Assembly (NCBI GenBank): GCA_038503065.1
Contig: JBCAMK010000002.1
Location: 2,046,001-2,110,000, forward strand
DNA from: Paragyromitra xinjiangensis
Taxonomy: Eukaryota > Ascomycota > Pezizomycetes > Pezizales > Discinaceae
Reading direction: 5' to 3'
DNA: 64,000 nucleotides
Both the position numbers and the translations under genes were made by a program. Positions within the stretch are counted from its first letter, which is position 1; the number at the start of each line of letters is the position of its first letter. Under the pieces are notes generated by a model. That model saw only the letters and a list, made by a program, of their open reading frames with translations, was not told the DNA's origin and did no database searches. Positions 11,122-27,475 of this stretch are shown piece after piece.

Positions 11122-11533
11122 GCTTTATATGTACATATTAGGAAAGGTTGAAAGACACTCTCTGGTTAAGGTTCTTATTTTCATATTGGCGCATTAGTTG
11201 GTGGTATTGTATAGTGGCGGCGGTCTACCCTAGGATCCAGAGGGCCGCTTGGTTATTTTAGTCAGCATAACTAAGCATGTATTTCTGTTGCTGTTACTAT
11301 CATTATCATTATCATTATCGTTATTTTTTTTATCGGGTTTATCGGGGTCATGTCCCTCGAATAGCGAGCGATGCAAAAGCCAGTGCTGTGTTGTTGCCAA
11401 GCAAGCATGCATGGTGGGGCTCCCAAGTGTCTATTGTAGCCCCCCTCATCAAAGCAATTTCCCCTTAAGCTTCTGTCCTCCCCCCCACACCTCCCACACC
11501 ACCTATCCCTTTCGTTGCCGTTAAATAATTGTA
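11122..11533. other. Intergenic between unknown gene and CAP1
   Basis: Includes a short ATTATC simple repeat (about 11302-11326) and a C-rich leader before the CAP1 start. No gene seen. Confidence 0.5.
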
Positions 11534-12774
11534 ATGTCAGACACCGAAGCCGCCGAGACGACCACCAGCTTCGTTCTAGATGCTCCGCCAGGAGAGGTGA
11601 GTATTATACAAAGCTACCATATACCTGCCGGATCTGAGGACGGAACTGATGTTGGGGAGAATAGCTTCAAGACGTGCTTGCAGGTACGAATTGTTGCGAG
11701 TAATAGAGAGGGGAGCCGTGGTATTGGTGTCTGACGTGGATATGCAGATATCAAGGTTCTCGTAGGCGACGACCCGGAAGTCCTGGAGGCTATTGGCCCT
11801 GCAGTGGAGAAGTACAACAAAGAGCAGTTTATAAGTACGAAGTTGCCAGGAGGAAGCCAACAAGTATGAACATACAGACCACCCTCACTGCTATATCTAG
11901 ATGTTATAGGCACTGTGAATGCTGAAGCTGCGTGATTTGCGAGATAGGTCATCATCAGCGAGTACAACGAGTTACCAGATGGACGGTTCTTCGACGTTGG
12001 GAGTCAAAGTTCTTTTGATTTCGATCACGCGAAACAGAAAGCTTCCAATGTTCAATCCTATGTTTTGGAGTCTCATAATTCCAACCTGATGTATCCCTCC
12101 AACACTAGACAATCTCTTAGACGGAGTGCTGACAAAAAGCCCCCGTAGAAAATCGCTCCTTCGTGATGTAGAACCACACGTAAAAGAACACTATCCATCA
12201 CTTCCTGCATTTGGCGTATATCCAATTGATGACGATTCCGCTATTGCCATCACTATTGTTGGAAATAAATATAGCCCTTCAAACTATTGGTACCTCTCAT
12301 CACCCCTCTTCCCCTCCCCTCCCTCCTATTCTCGTTCTAATATAAAACCAGGAACGGCCGTTGGCGTTCAACCTATATATTCACACCATCTACTTCCGAG
12401 CTTGCAGGAACCATCCAAGTCGACGTTCACTATTACGAAGACGGCAACGTGCGTCTATTGACAACGAAACCCGTTCAAATATCCCTAAACAGCGGTTCTG
12501 CCACAGAGATCATCAAAAACATTGCGAGTACTGAGAAGAAATATCAGGAGGAGCTGAACAGGGCGTTCGGGGCTCTGAGTGAGGGAGCCTTCAAGAGCTT
12601 GAGGAGGCAGCTACCAATTACGAGGCAGAAAATCGATTGGGACAAGATTGGGAGCTATCGTTTGGGGCAGGGTAAGTCTTGTTTCTTCGTTTACGAGGTA
12701 AAATGCCTTGTAGGGATATGAAACTAATATTTTCTTTGGCAGATATTGGTGGTGGGAGGGGTCCCCAAAGGTAA
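11534..12774 (+). CDS. CAP1: F-actin-capping protein alpha subunit
   Basis: Seven exons: 11534-11596, 11665-11683, 11748-11863, 11948-12090, 12149-12289, 12352-12671 and 12743-12774, giving 277 residues. It pairs with the beta subunit to cap actin-filament barbed ends at endocytic patches and tips. Diagnostic blocks are DAPPGE, KLPGGSQ, DGRFFD, SFDFDHAKQKASNVQSY, HVKEHYPS, NKYSPSNYWNGRWRS, VDVHYYEDGNVRLL, EEELNRAF-like, and FKSLRRQLPITRQKIDWDKI. Exon 2 is a 19-nt micro-exon encoding LQDVLA; it is the only way to connect PPGE to DIKVLVGDDP in frame. The last codon pair reads QR then TAA. Length matches the family (about 265-285). Confidence 0.93.
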
Positions 12775-13428
12775 GATGTGGGGACGGATTGTGCAGTTTC
12801 TTAGAAATGAAATTTTGTTTGTGGGTCATGATCAGGAGCAAACACCGAAAATTTGATTGGCGTTCCGCTACAGGTAGTTCAAATATAAACTGAAAATTGC
12901 TGCTACGGAAGAACTTGGTGAACATTATGAACGTAGGGGCGAATGTTGTGATTTCTGACGAAATGAGCATGACTTCCAATTGCTAGCGACAGGTATGGGC
13001 AGAGCTCAAGTGACGGACCATACCTAACCAGTGGGAACTAGGGAAACACCCCAGTTACGCTAGATGAGGAGCTTATACCTGATCATTGCGTACCAGTTTC
13101 TTAACACCATTTATTACGTGCAAATAGAAAATCCGAATAGCAGCCTCTACTTCTAGGTGCATAAAATAGACAACTAAAAATGCCAGACTCTATATCTCAA
13201 ACACCAAAACTGCAGGAGAGAGATACATATATCAACCCAGGAGAGACAGAGGCTCTAGACTCAACTTTATAGAGGCCCTCGAAACTAGCTAGCGTCCTTC
13301 CCAAAACCTCTTTACTAACAGAACTTTCTCAAAACCCGCCTCTGCTCCTTGCCACACACTAGCCATGGTATCCCCTGTCCTTTAACTCCTATTCGAACCA
13401 AACCAAACCAAACCATTAAATTGTCCCT
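12775..13428. other. Intergenic between convergent genes
   Basis: 3' flanks of CAP1 (+) and the SNARE gene (-). It has a short (AACCA)n stretch at about 13397-13414. No gene seen. Confidence 0.5.
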
Positions 13429-13864
13429 TTAAGAAATCCATCCCCATATAAAATACAATAGAATCACAGAGCCGACAGCAATAGCTGCCATTCGGAGCGT
13501 CTGCACCTTGGTACCGCTAGATGCCATCCGCGTTATCCTACCTGCAGACTGTTTCAGGCTGGTGCCGAAATTTTGGAACAAGTCATTCTGTCCCAGTTGT
13601 TAGTAGCCTGCATTGCCACGATATAGAAAATATGGGGCGTAGCGTACGGAATCATCGATGATATGTTGGTCCCTGGCGTTATCGTATATATTGATAGTGA
13701 CGTCTCGTAGCGAACTGACTTTTGAAGCCAGTTCGTCAAGGCGGGAGTTGTTTTGTCTACCAACAAGAAGCACCAGTCAGCGGGATAGGCACAACATAAT
13801 GGTCAAAAGTGCAAAACGATACGCAAAAAAACACACACCTTTCTCGTTCGTAAGCTTCAGACAT
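13429..13864 (-). CDS. Small Qc-SNARE, SFT1/BET1-like
   Basis: Three exons on the minus strand: 13839-13864, 13648-13756 and 13429-13587, giving 97 residues. It is a tail-anchored v-SNARE of the Bet1/Sft1 group, acting in ER-Golgi or intra-Golgi fusion. The SNARE heptad region (RLDELASKVSSLRDVTINIYDNARDQ) is followed by a short linker with LKQSAGRITRMASSGTK and a single C-terminal membrane segment (LRMAAIAVGSVILLYFIWGW) that ends four residues before TAA. The first exon is only 26 nt (MSEAYERE plus two bases). The NIYDNAR block and the AGRITRMA linker resemble Pezizomycotina Sft1 more than Bet1; I am sure of the SNARE class, less of the paralogue. Confidence 0.85.
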
Positions 13865-14255
13865 ATTTCGAGAGCTGTAGGATAAGAGTCGAGAGCTTGA
13901 CAGCTGAGGGGGAAGAAACAAGGAAGCGCTGACGTTAAGGGTGTGGCGCTACACTCGGTCGGAGTGCCAAGGCGCCACAATTGTTGCCCCTGACGCGTTA
14001 AGCTTCCTTATTCATGTCACGTGCCCAGCAGTTCTGCCGTGAGTGTGCTCAAAACAGTGATCATGGGAAGTGATCAGGGTGGAGGTATAATAGTTATATA
14101 AGAAATTTGTCCAATAATGAAATTTCCCACAAAAGTCCCTCAGCTTCACCTACCCGTCGTATTCTGGCGAAGATCGGCACTTCAAAGTTAGAAGCCATAC
14201 CCCAGCCCCTAATTTTCTGAGGATTACTCTATTCAAACGCGCATGTATTTTCTAT
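13865..14255. other. SNARE gene promoter side
   Basis: No gene seen. Includes the sequence CACGTGCC at about 14017-14025. Nothing else recognised. Confidence 0.4.
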
Positions 14256-14669
14256 GAGCAAAGGTTTAATCTACCCTTCGGGTTTAACCTTTCAGTCTAC
14301 TCCCATGAAACCACGTTTATTTTCAGCACAATTCATTACTTCCCATCATAGCTACCACAAAAACCAGCGCCCTCATTCCAATGACATCTTATCTTCGGTT
14401 CCCGCCTCTTTTTGTACCAGTATCGAAGCAGAAAAAACGTAGTTAACTTTGATGTACGTTGCTGCGCTGAAGCAAAGTGTGCTAGCTAGAGATTCAAAAC
14501 CATATCTACATGTAGTTCCCGTAAAAAAGCGTCCTAATTTCTTAAAATATATACCTTTACCTAGAGCCTAGGGAGATGCTATGGTAGCTAGAAATGTAGG
14601 TACAATAATAAAAAAAGATCGAGTCTTGGGGGGTGGCTCAAGCCTGAAGGGTAGATTAAACCTTTGCTC
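14256..14669. mobile_element. 414-bp element bounded by 27-bp inverted repeats (MITE candidate)
   Basis: GAGCAAAGGTTTAATCTACC... at 14256-14282 pairs with 14643-14669 in inverted orientation, with one mismatch in 27. The interior is AT-rich with no open frame of note. I do not see a clear target-site duplication. It could be a miniature inverted-repeat element or the remnant of a larger DNA transposon; a chance inverted repeat of this length is improbable. Confidence 0.6.
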
Positions 14670-15137
14670 GATTTATAATTGTTTAACTATCGTCCACTAA
14701 ATATATGGTCCTTCTTAGCTCAATTCTACCGTAATGTTTTACCCTTATTAGCTCTCTGGGATCACTTATATAGAGCTACTGGGAACACACTGATTACACC
14801 AACCGGTTATCTTGATATAGAGGTAACTTCGCGCATAGTTCCAGCCTTTGAAGATCACTACGCACATAGTCTCGTGCTCCTATACTTCGGTCGTCTAGAC
14901 CCCTCTTGACACTTGACGTTCAAATTTTGGGTTCCTGCACCAAAAATAAATAACGATTTTCCCAAAATGTCTGGGATCGAGACTACTACGCGCCAGAGGA
15001 TTTAGTAGAATAAGTAGCCAAAATAAGCCCGAGGCTTCGTGGGAGCTCCGGTGCACTTTTAGTGCCTAAAGTCATAAAGGAAATATGTATGGATCCCCCC
15101 TGTACAAACTCAAACACAAAGTTATCTCGGATGACTC

Positions 15138-15718
15138 ATGGAATACCCGAGAACTCGGGCACCCTCCTCCAGTATTATGCCTTCACTTCAAAATCTTCCT
15201 TCTATTCACCAACCTCAGCGCAGGGACAAAACCATCCCCACCCATAAACCGCAAGGACGACCATCTAACACAGTTGACACATTCAGCATTGTTTACATTA
15301 AACTCGGCAATATCCCGTCACTGAAACCATCTCTTGCGGCCATCTATCAGGTGGCGAAAGTCGTCCAGCTGACGAAGAATTTCCCTAACAACTTTAAATA
15401 TGTTAATCATCAGTTTGGCATGCAAGAGATTTGCCTGAGCCGGTCCAGGGACTTGGCATAGAGGCACTTGACAAGCATGTTTGGAGGGAGGTCTTAGACA
15501 CCGTTATCGTGAATGCTCCATCCCGATTGCAAAATACCAACACGACATGGTGGGAAGGACCACACCCTAGTATTCAGTGGAGCTCGCACGATTTTAAAAA
15601 GGTTTTGGAAATGATTACCGATATTGGTGCCGGAATTGACTCTATGCAGTCGTTCGCTGACCTCACGATCAAGGCAAGTCGCTGCCAAATGTGCATCTGG
15701 AGCGATTGCGTGAGTTGA
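15138..15718 (+). pseudogene. Possible decayed coding patch, unrecognised
   Basis: Two overlapping frames (15138-15461 and 15431-15718) have a protein-like composition (for example HVWREVLDTVIVNAP and WWEGPHPSIQWSSHDFKKVLEM) and would need a frameshift near 15440 to join. I recognise no family. The call is speculative: it may be a gene relic, part of an old repeat, or chance. Confidence 0.2.
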
Positions 15719-18700
15719 CGGAGACTACCAGGAAATCCTAGCAATCATAAACAAAGCCGGGAGAGGCGACTAGGGTTCTATTTAGGTGATGGCGAGTGGC
15801 GAGCTGTAGTAAGACGTGTATCAGGAGGTGGTATGGTGACCTTCCAGGTCTAGGGTAGTCTAATATTCCATATTCTTTCCAGAATGATGAGAACAAAATA
15901 TTATAAGTATGTGACTGGAGAGATGCTACTCTACAGTTTATAAGTCACCTTACTATTTTTATACAGATCATACCTTCTGTACTGAATACTTGATGTTGCG
16001 ATCTTACTCCTGATATCATAGCTTAGGTAGCTATAGGTAGCTCAACGCAGATCTCTATTTTCTTGATACAGGCCCACCGATAGAAACAGAAAAATGTAGT
16101 AGAGAACTTCTCGGTACAGGGGGAGCGCAAGGACAGGTCGAACTCAGTAGGAATGCTTAGCAAAAAGCTGGAAGACTTCAAATAAAAGGAATCCGAGAAC
16201 AGCTCCCTACGACAGTTCTAAGATGGAACCGCTCTCGGTCCTAACATACAAGCACCACGTTGCGGTGGGATACGCATCGACTCAGATACCAGCCTCTAGC
16301 CCCCAACCCCTAGCCGTATGAAAATAGGCTCTCGGAATACCACGAAAGATAATTTATCAACCTTCACCGAACACCCGAGTATAGATGTACCTAAGTAATT
16401 TTTCCTAATATAGTTAAATTTGCAGCTTGTACGCTCTTGAGCCTGAAGTTGCAGCCTCGACCTGACCATAACAGTAGGACTGCGAGGAGAAGCTGCCTTG
16501 ATGCGCTGCCTGATCACGAGGCGGCTCGAACTCTACTAAATCTCGCTTAAGTGCACGGGCTCAAACCTACTCTTAGACTGCAGGTGTCAGACTCCAACCA
16601 AAAACCCCAAAAGACGATTGCGTTTTGCAGCTTTAATCCTAATTTTTACGGACCTGAGGGTTGCCTTTTGATCTATGACGTTGACGGCTCAAATATGACC
16701 CAGATTGCAAGGAGATTGACCTAACTAGGGGTGGAAATATACCATAATTAGTGATGGATTACAGGCCCGAGACCTCTTGATAAAATGCCCAAACCCGAGG
16801 AATTTGAAGACTGTGTCTGGCCTTCTATACTTTGGTCGTACGATATCCAAATGCTGTAGAAATTGGCGTGCACTCAATTGGAATCGGATAATACCGTCCC
16901 AATATCCACTAGCCGGACCCATCCCTTTATGGTACTAGCACTTTTGCGCTTTGGCTATCAGGCTGCTGTTTTATTTAACTTCGCGCTACATTGCTATCCA
17001 AGCCGATTGCTCCCGTAGCGATAAGACACGAATTTCGAGCGGGTAAGTGAAGATCAGATACGAGCCATGAGACCAGGTGTTTCTCAAGCGAATCCCTATG
17101 ATCTTACCCATAGAAATAGAGATCGGATCTTGATCTTGCTCACAAAAAATTTCTGAGAAATAAGGGCATGTGCGGTGCTGGTGAGGGATTCAGCCATATT
17201 CAAACCACGGCGTCGGGTGGAGAGCGTAAGCCTGGATTTAGCAAACAGTATGCCTTATACATCTACAAGCTAAGCGATCACTACGGCACCTGGAAGGCCC
17301 AAAACTACTAGTGCTCAGGCAGGTTTCACTTTCGATCAAGACTCTGTAGCGTTACTATGGTGTCGTGCGCCATGGAAAATGTAGTTTGAGAGGTGTATAT
17401 TTCAATGCCAATTAGTACCTGTACCAACTGATACACGACCGCATGTCTTAATAAGTACCTGGTACCAATTTTCCCTGTACTTCGCTACCTAACCTTTGGG
17501 ATCTATAAAACTGCACAGTAGTACATTCAGGAATACGCATACCAGATCTATGCGAATCATAAGACCCACTATAAGTTCGAGCTACGGCTCGACCAGCTTA
17601 GATCTCTTGAGCTAAACTGGCATGCTTGATAGGGCGAACCGCGAGATCGTACCCCAAATGGATGTCTATATTATCAATAGTAGGAAATAAGTCTTCCTGC
17701 AATTTATCCTTGCAATTATTCTTACGGTCGGCGTCAATCCTGTTCTCCTTCCCATAGCTCACGTAAACATTTAACATCCGAAGGATAGTGGACTAAATGG
17801 TTAGGATCAGCAGAAAGTTTGATAGTAATGCTGGCACCGGTTCCAGCCTAGCAAACGGGTGAGAATTACAAACGTATCGTAGCCACCTCATAGGCTGCAT
17901 CTAAAGATTGGTGATGCGTAGTTAATGGCAGCTGAAAGCGAGAACCGTATTTGTTTCCTCGTTATTGGTTTGGTCGACGTGTTCGAGTGATATTTAATGA
18001 TGGGTATCAGGTACCACCCACTGATTTGTTGGACGGGTAGGGCATCTGTGGTTGATGATAAGGAACAACGCACGACAGAAATTTGTAAGCCTTTGATGTG
18101 TGAATTTGACGATGTACCGTTCGTTGCACTGCTGGCGCAACCTTGGTCACGGTTGCATGTGCCGCCAAGAATGAATTGTGCTTCCGGCGAGGGGACCTTG
18201 CAACTCCTGATACAACGGGCCGCAGCAGGGAGTTTTCTCGGAGACTTGGGCGATGGGATGCAGCGAGCAAGGAAGGATTTTCGAAGGAACGAACGCGTGT
18301 TCGGCGTGTCCCGTTTCCCCCACGGTGGCTTTTAGCCACAGTCAGAGCATCGGTACGCGCTGTCGCGTTGCGGCCGGGTCGGGAGCTGTCGCGACTGAGT
18401 AAGTTCTCGGCGGCACAGCGACAGTGTAGTGGTCGCCAACAGATTTGCGTAGGCCAACAGCACAGCCCCCTTCAATCGGCCGCCGGCTCGAGGAGTCTGG
18501 GATCACAAGCAAGAATAAGCTCATTGCACAAGACCAGCGTCAAGCGAGAACGGGAAACGATAAAGAGGGAGGCGCCCGATAAACGAATGGTCAGGTGCGG
18601 GGCTTTTGCAATGTGATGATTGCTACTGATGGCGTGAGTAAGTCGATTCTAAACCCACTACACTCACTACTCTGACCATCTACCACTACCTATGGAAAAG

Positions 18701-20278
18701 CGACAATCCGGATATGTAGGCACTTGTATGTACATGTAATGTAGGTACCTACATGGGCTCTGGCATGCTGGGAGGTTGGAAAGTTGGAACCCTCCCCAGC
18801 CCAGACAGCTGGGATATTCCAGAAAGAATGTTCTAAGTTTGTATCGCACAACCCTACATTCCATGGGAGACCTGGCTTGTTTGCTGTTCAAAAAAAATGT
18901 CTCGACTTCGTAATGTTCAGCTATCATCGACACGTGTGCCTGGAACTGCATATTTATTTCCCAATCTGTTGCTACTGCGCAGGTTAATAAAAGCTACACA
19001 TGGAATTGTGAGCAAAAGAAGAAGTCGCAAGGCGAAATGTTTGCTGCACGTTTCTCTGTGTTTGCAGGGAATTAATAGCATCGGCACTTGATCTATAGTA
19101 GTAGTACGTACTGCATTGACGACATTCAATGCCTACCGAAATCTCGGGACAGTCCCGATGAACTTTTCACATACTAAATCTAACGCGGAAACCAAGACCA
19201 ATTTATCGAGCCCGGCCTCAAGATGATTGTACAGTTTTTCCGTAGTTAATCTGTTTAATGTGTAAGAGAGTGGCTTCCATAGGTACTACTATCCGCTTTC
19301 CCGCTTGGTTTCAACTTAAGGCCGAAACTGTGCCCCTCCGTCTTACTGTTTTTTTTCTAGCTGCAGTCCCCTGCCTTTTCTCAGCAATCCTGCAACAATA
19401 GGTAAATTAATGCTTAACAAAAGCATTAAACAAGTGGCCGAATAATCTAGGACGGTGCACATTGGCCAGCTGTTGATTTCGTTCTTTTTTCCCTTGCAGT
19501 TATGCTTTGAATCATGTCTGGGGCCATTCTCTCCTGGCATTATCGACGGTTCTGTCCATGATCCTAAGTTAGCATTGAGATTTCCACTGCAGCGGGTTTC
19601 TCGACGTCTAATTATTTGGAAACGGGAGGCTTAACTAATAAGAAAAAGCCCTGGCAACGATCGGGAAAGAGGACCAGTCTGTTGGAGAATAGAAACGAGG
19701 GGTGGGTAGTGGTAGTGATAGTGGTGGGAAGGAGCAATTAATACAACGCGATCTATATTGAAGAAAAGAAAAGAAACAAGGAAACGGAATTAAGGAGTCG
19801 GCAGTTAGATATCTTTTAAGATTCTTCATCTCTCAGGTCGCGACCACGGCGTTCGCCAGAGACACAAAAGGGACGAGCTTGTGTACAACATTGTCGCGAG
19901 AAGAGAGAAGCCGCGATCCTCCAATTTCTCGATCGCTCTGATCCCAGTTCAGCCAAAACTCACAACAAGCAAAGGACTGGAAAGAAAGAGTCCTGCTTCA
20001 CAGACCAAACCATACAGAATAATCTCCAGGCAAGCCCAGTATTCAATCAATCCCGCAATCAAATTCCATCAGTCAATCAATCATCGTGCGAGTCTCACTC
20101 TCCTGCTGCTGCTTCCCACTCCCACCGCATACCACCACCAGCAGCACCCCTCACCAGCACCACCAGCAGTTAGCTACTCACCACCCCCCCCCGTCCATAC
20201 TCTCTCTTCATTACATACCGCGTGCCCTCCCTGTTGCCTGCTTAGACATTCTCCCTCCCGGACCCTCGCCCGCCTACT

Positions 20279-20304
20279 TACCTGCTTGCTTGCTTGCTTG
20301 CTTG
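20279..20304. repeat. (GCTT)n microsatellite in kinase leader
   Basis: About five tandem GCTT units inside the C/T-rich region 160-190 bp upstream of the kinase start codon. Probably part of the 5' untranslated leader or promoter. Confidence 0.7.
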
Positions 20305-20464
20305 TTTGCCCACCCATTCGCAATTTATTCCGTTGCGAACCAGCTGCTGTCCTTCCCATAATATCATTCGAGAATACGTCGTATTGATTCACTCAACATA
20401 GTCTCGTAATATATATTTACTGGGATCGAGTCGAGCTCTCGTTGGCTCTCTCTTTGAACTAACA

Positions 20465-23325
<2,861 letters not shown>

Positions 23326-24264
23326 ACGTGTATAGGGTTGGTCATGCATGATTCCTGGTCATCGAAGGCATAAAGAAGGCGGAATTCACAGCAAAATGAG
23401 AAAAAGGGACAATGTGCGCGATGCTTCTGAAGTGATTTGAGCTTATAGATATTTGTGGGGTGGGATAATGTATTTTTCGTCTTGGTTTTGCACGGTTCGG
23501 GCTTCTATCCTTCTCATTTTTTTTGATTATGGTATTGGTTTTTTTGTATGTGTGGATTTTCGTTTGGTTTAAGTGGTGGTTTACCTGGTTCTACTCCTTT
23601 TATTTTATTTTCATTTCGGCGATCGCACGTCTTTTCCTTCTCTTTTTATCCGAACGGGTTTCTGTCAACATTCTGGGTTGGAGATGTTTCAGGGGGTTCT
23701 TTAGGTTTCTTTTAACAAAAAAAGGGAAATATCCCACGGTAAAGTTTGGTACAGTAATGATTTTTCTTTACTTTTTAAGAGAGTGGTTTTTTCCTCTTTC
23801 TTTTTGTTTCTAATATTGTCCCGAGCTATTCATTGTGTGTGGCGGTTGTACCATAGAAACAGCCGAAGAAAGGATTTGATAAGTCCATACGCGTCGTTGT
23901 TGATGAGCCAGAGCTGCGTGCACAAACAAGCTGAAGATCTGACCCCGCGGATGCTGGCGGCTTGCTCACCCCAGTCGCCTCCACAGCCACAGCCGGCTTG
24001 GGCATTACGCATGTCCGTCGATAAGTGGGTAACCTTCCCAGGCCACCGATTGTAGGACATCCCACACACCCCTCCCTCTTCTTCTCTTCAACTCTAGTTA
24101 CCAACTTAATCGCTCTTGCTCTGCTCTGTTCTGCTCAACTATTCCGATAGCTCGCGCAACCGCCGCCCAACTTTGTGAAATACATAGAACCAACCTTTCA
24201 AATCCCCGCCATCTCCGCAAATACGTTTACTACGGAAGGAGTTCCTAGTGCTGCGCAAAGCAAT
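23326..24264. other. Intergenic between kinase and HSE1
   Basis: T-rich kinase 3' flank (23500-23820), then a C/T-rich HSE1 leader. No gene seen. Confidence 0.5.
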
Positions 24265-26816
<2,552 letters not shown>

Positions 26817-27475
26817 AATGGGTTAGCTTCTAGGCTCATGCTTCACGATGGGATGAATCGATGGGTTTCTGAAGGATTTCGTGGGTTTTGGGTAGCTGAG
26901 GGAGGAATTATGGAATCGTGGGGAATAATACAATTTCTATTATATATATTTACTTTTCTTCCCCACGTACGAATGATCGACAAGGAAATGGTTAGTGGGA
27001 GATTGTTGTCGTTGTTTACAGAGAGAAGAGAATTCATTGGTGGGGGGAAAAAATTGATCCGTCTGGTAAATCATCGGGATTGGGCCTTGGTGGTTTTTTT
27101 TCCGTTATTATCTTTCTTTTTTTAGGTTTCTGCTGTATCCGTGTATGAGCTGGGTGAGATTTTTCGTCTTTTTATGTCTTTTCTTCAAAATACCTAACCT
27201 GGGAGGTTCATACCTTATCATTTCGCTTATAGCTGTACAGAACGGGAAAGCATGTGACGAGGTCAGAGGTTTATCTCTCTAGTCTAAAGCAAGCGTTATG
27301 CATGCATGTCTCGGTTATGTACGGCCCCGCAATCCCACCTTCATGACGAGCCTCACTCGCGAACTCTTAAAAGCTCTACTCCCCCCTCATCCCCGGCTTC
27401 TTTGAAGTATACTCCATCGCTCAATTCCAGTTTCTTATTCTTCACATCTATCCCATCCGTATAAATTAATCAATC
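26817..27475. other. Intergenic between HSE1 and TPP enzyme gene
   Basis: HSE1 3' flank and a promoter region with several upstream ATGs. No gene seen. Confidence 0.5.

Larger units (their letters stand above)
14670..20464. other. Gene-poor stretch before the PAK kinase gene
   Basis: 5.8 kb in which I support no gene. There are short open frames in many frames without recognisable domains or codon bias. It contains a possible decayed coding patch at 15138-15718, a 16-bp palindrome at 18739-18754, and a long C/T-rich leader with a (GCTT)n tract upstream of 20465. It probably mixes relic repeats with a long promoter. Confidence 0.5.

Noticed and set aside
18143..18616. Overlapping frames on both strands in a GC-richer island
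   Set aside because: Frames in all directions with R/S-rich composition; a GC-content effect rather than coding.
20040..20090. TCAATCAATC tracts in the kinase leader considered as copies of the short retroposon
   Set aside because: The conserved CATAACC...TTGGAT head is absent.
19881..20387. 168-codon frame upstream of the PAK kinase
   Set aside because: C/T-rich leader with simple repeats, out of line with the kinase start; no domain.
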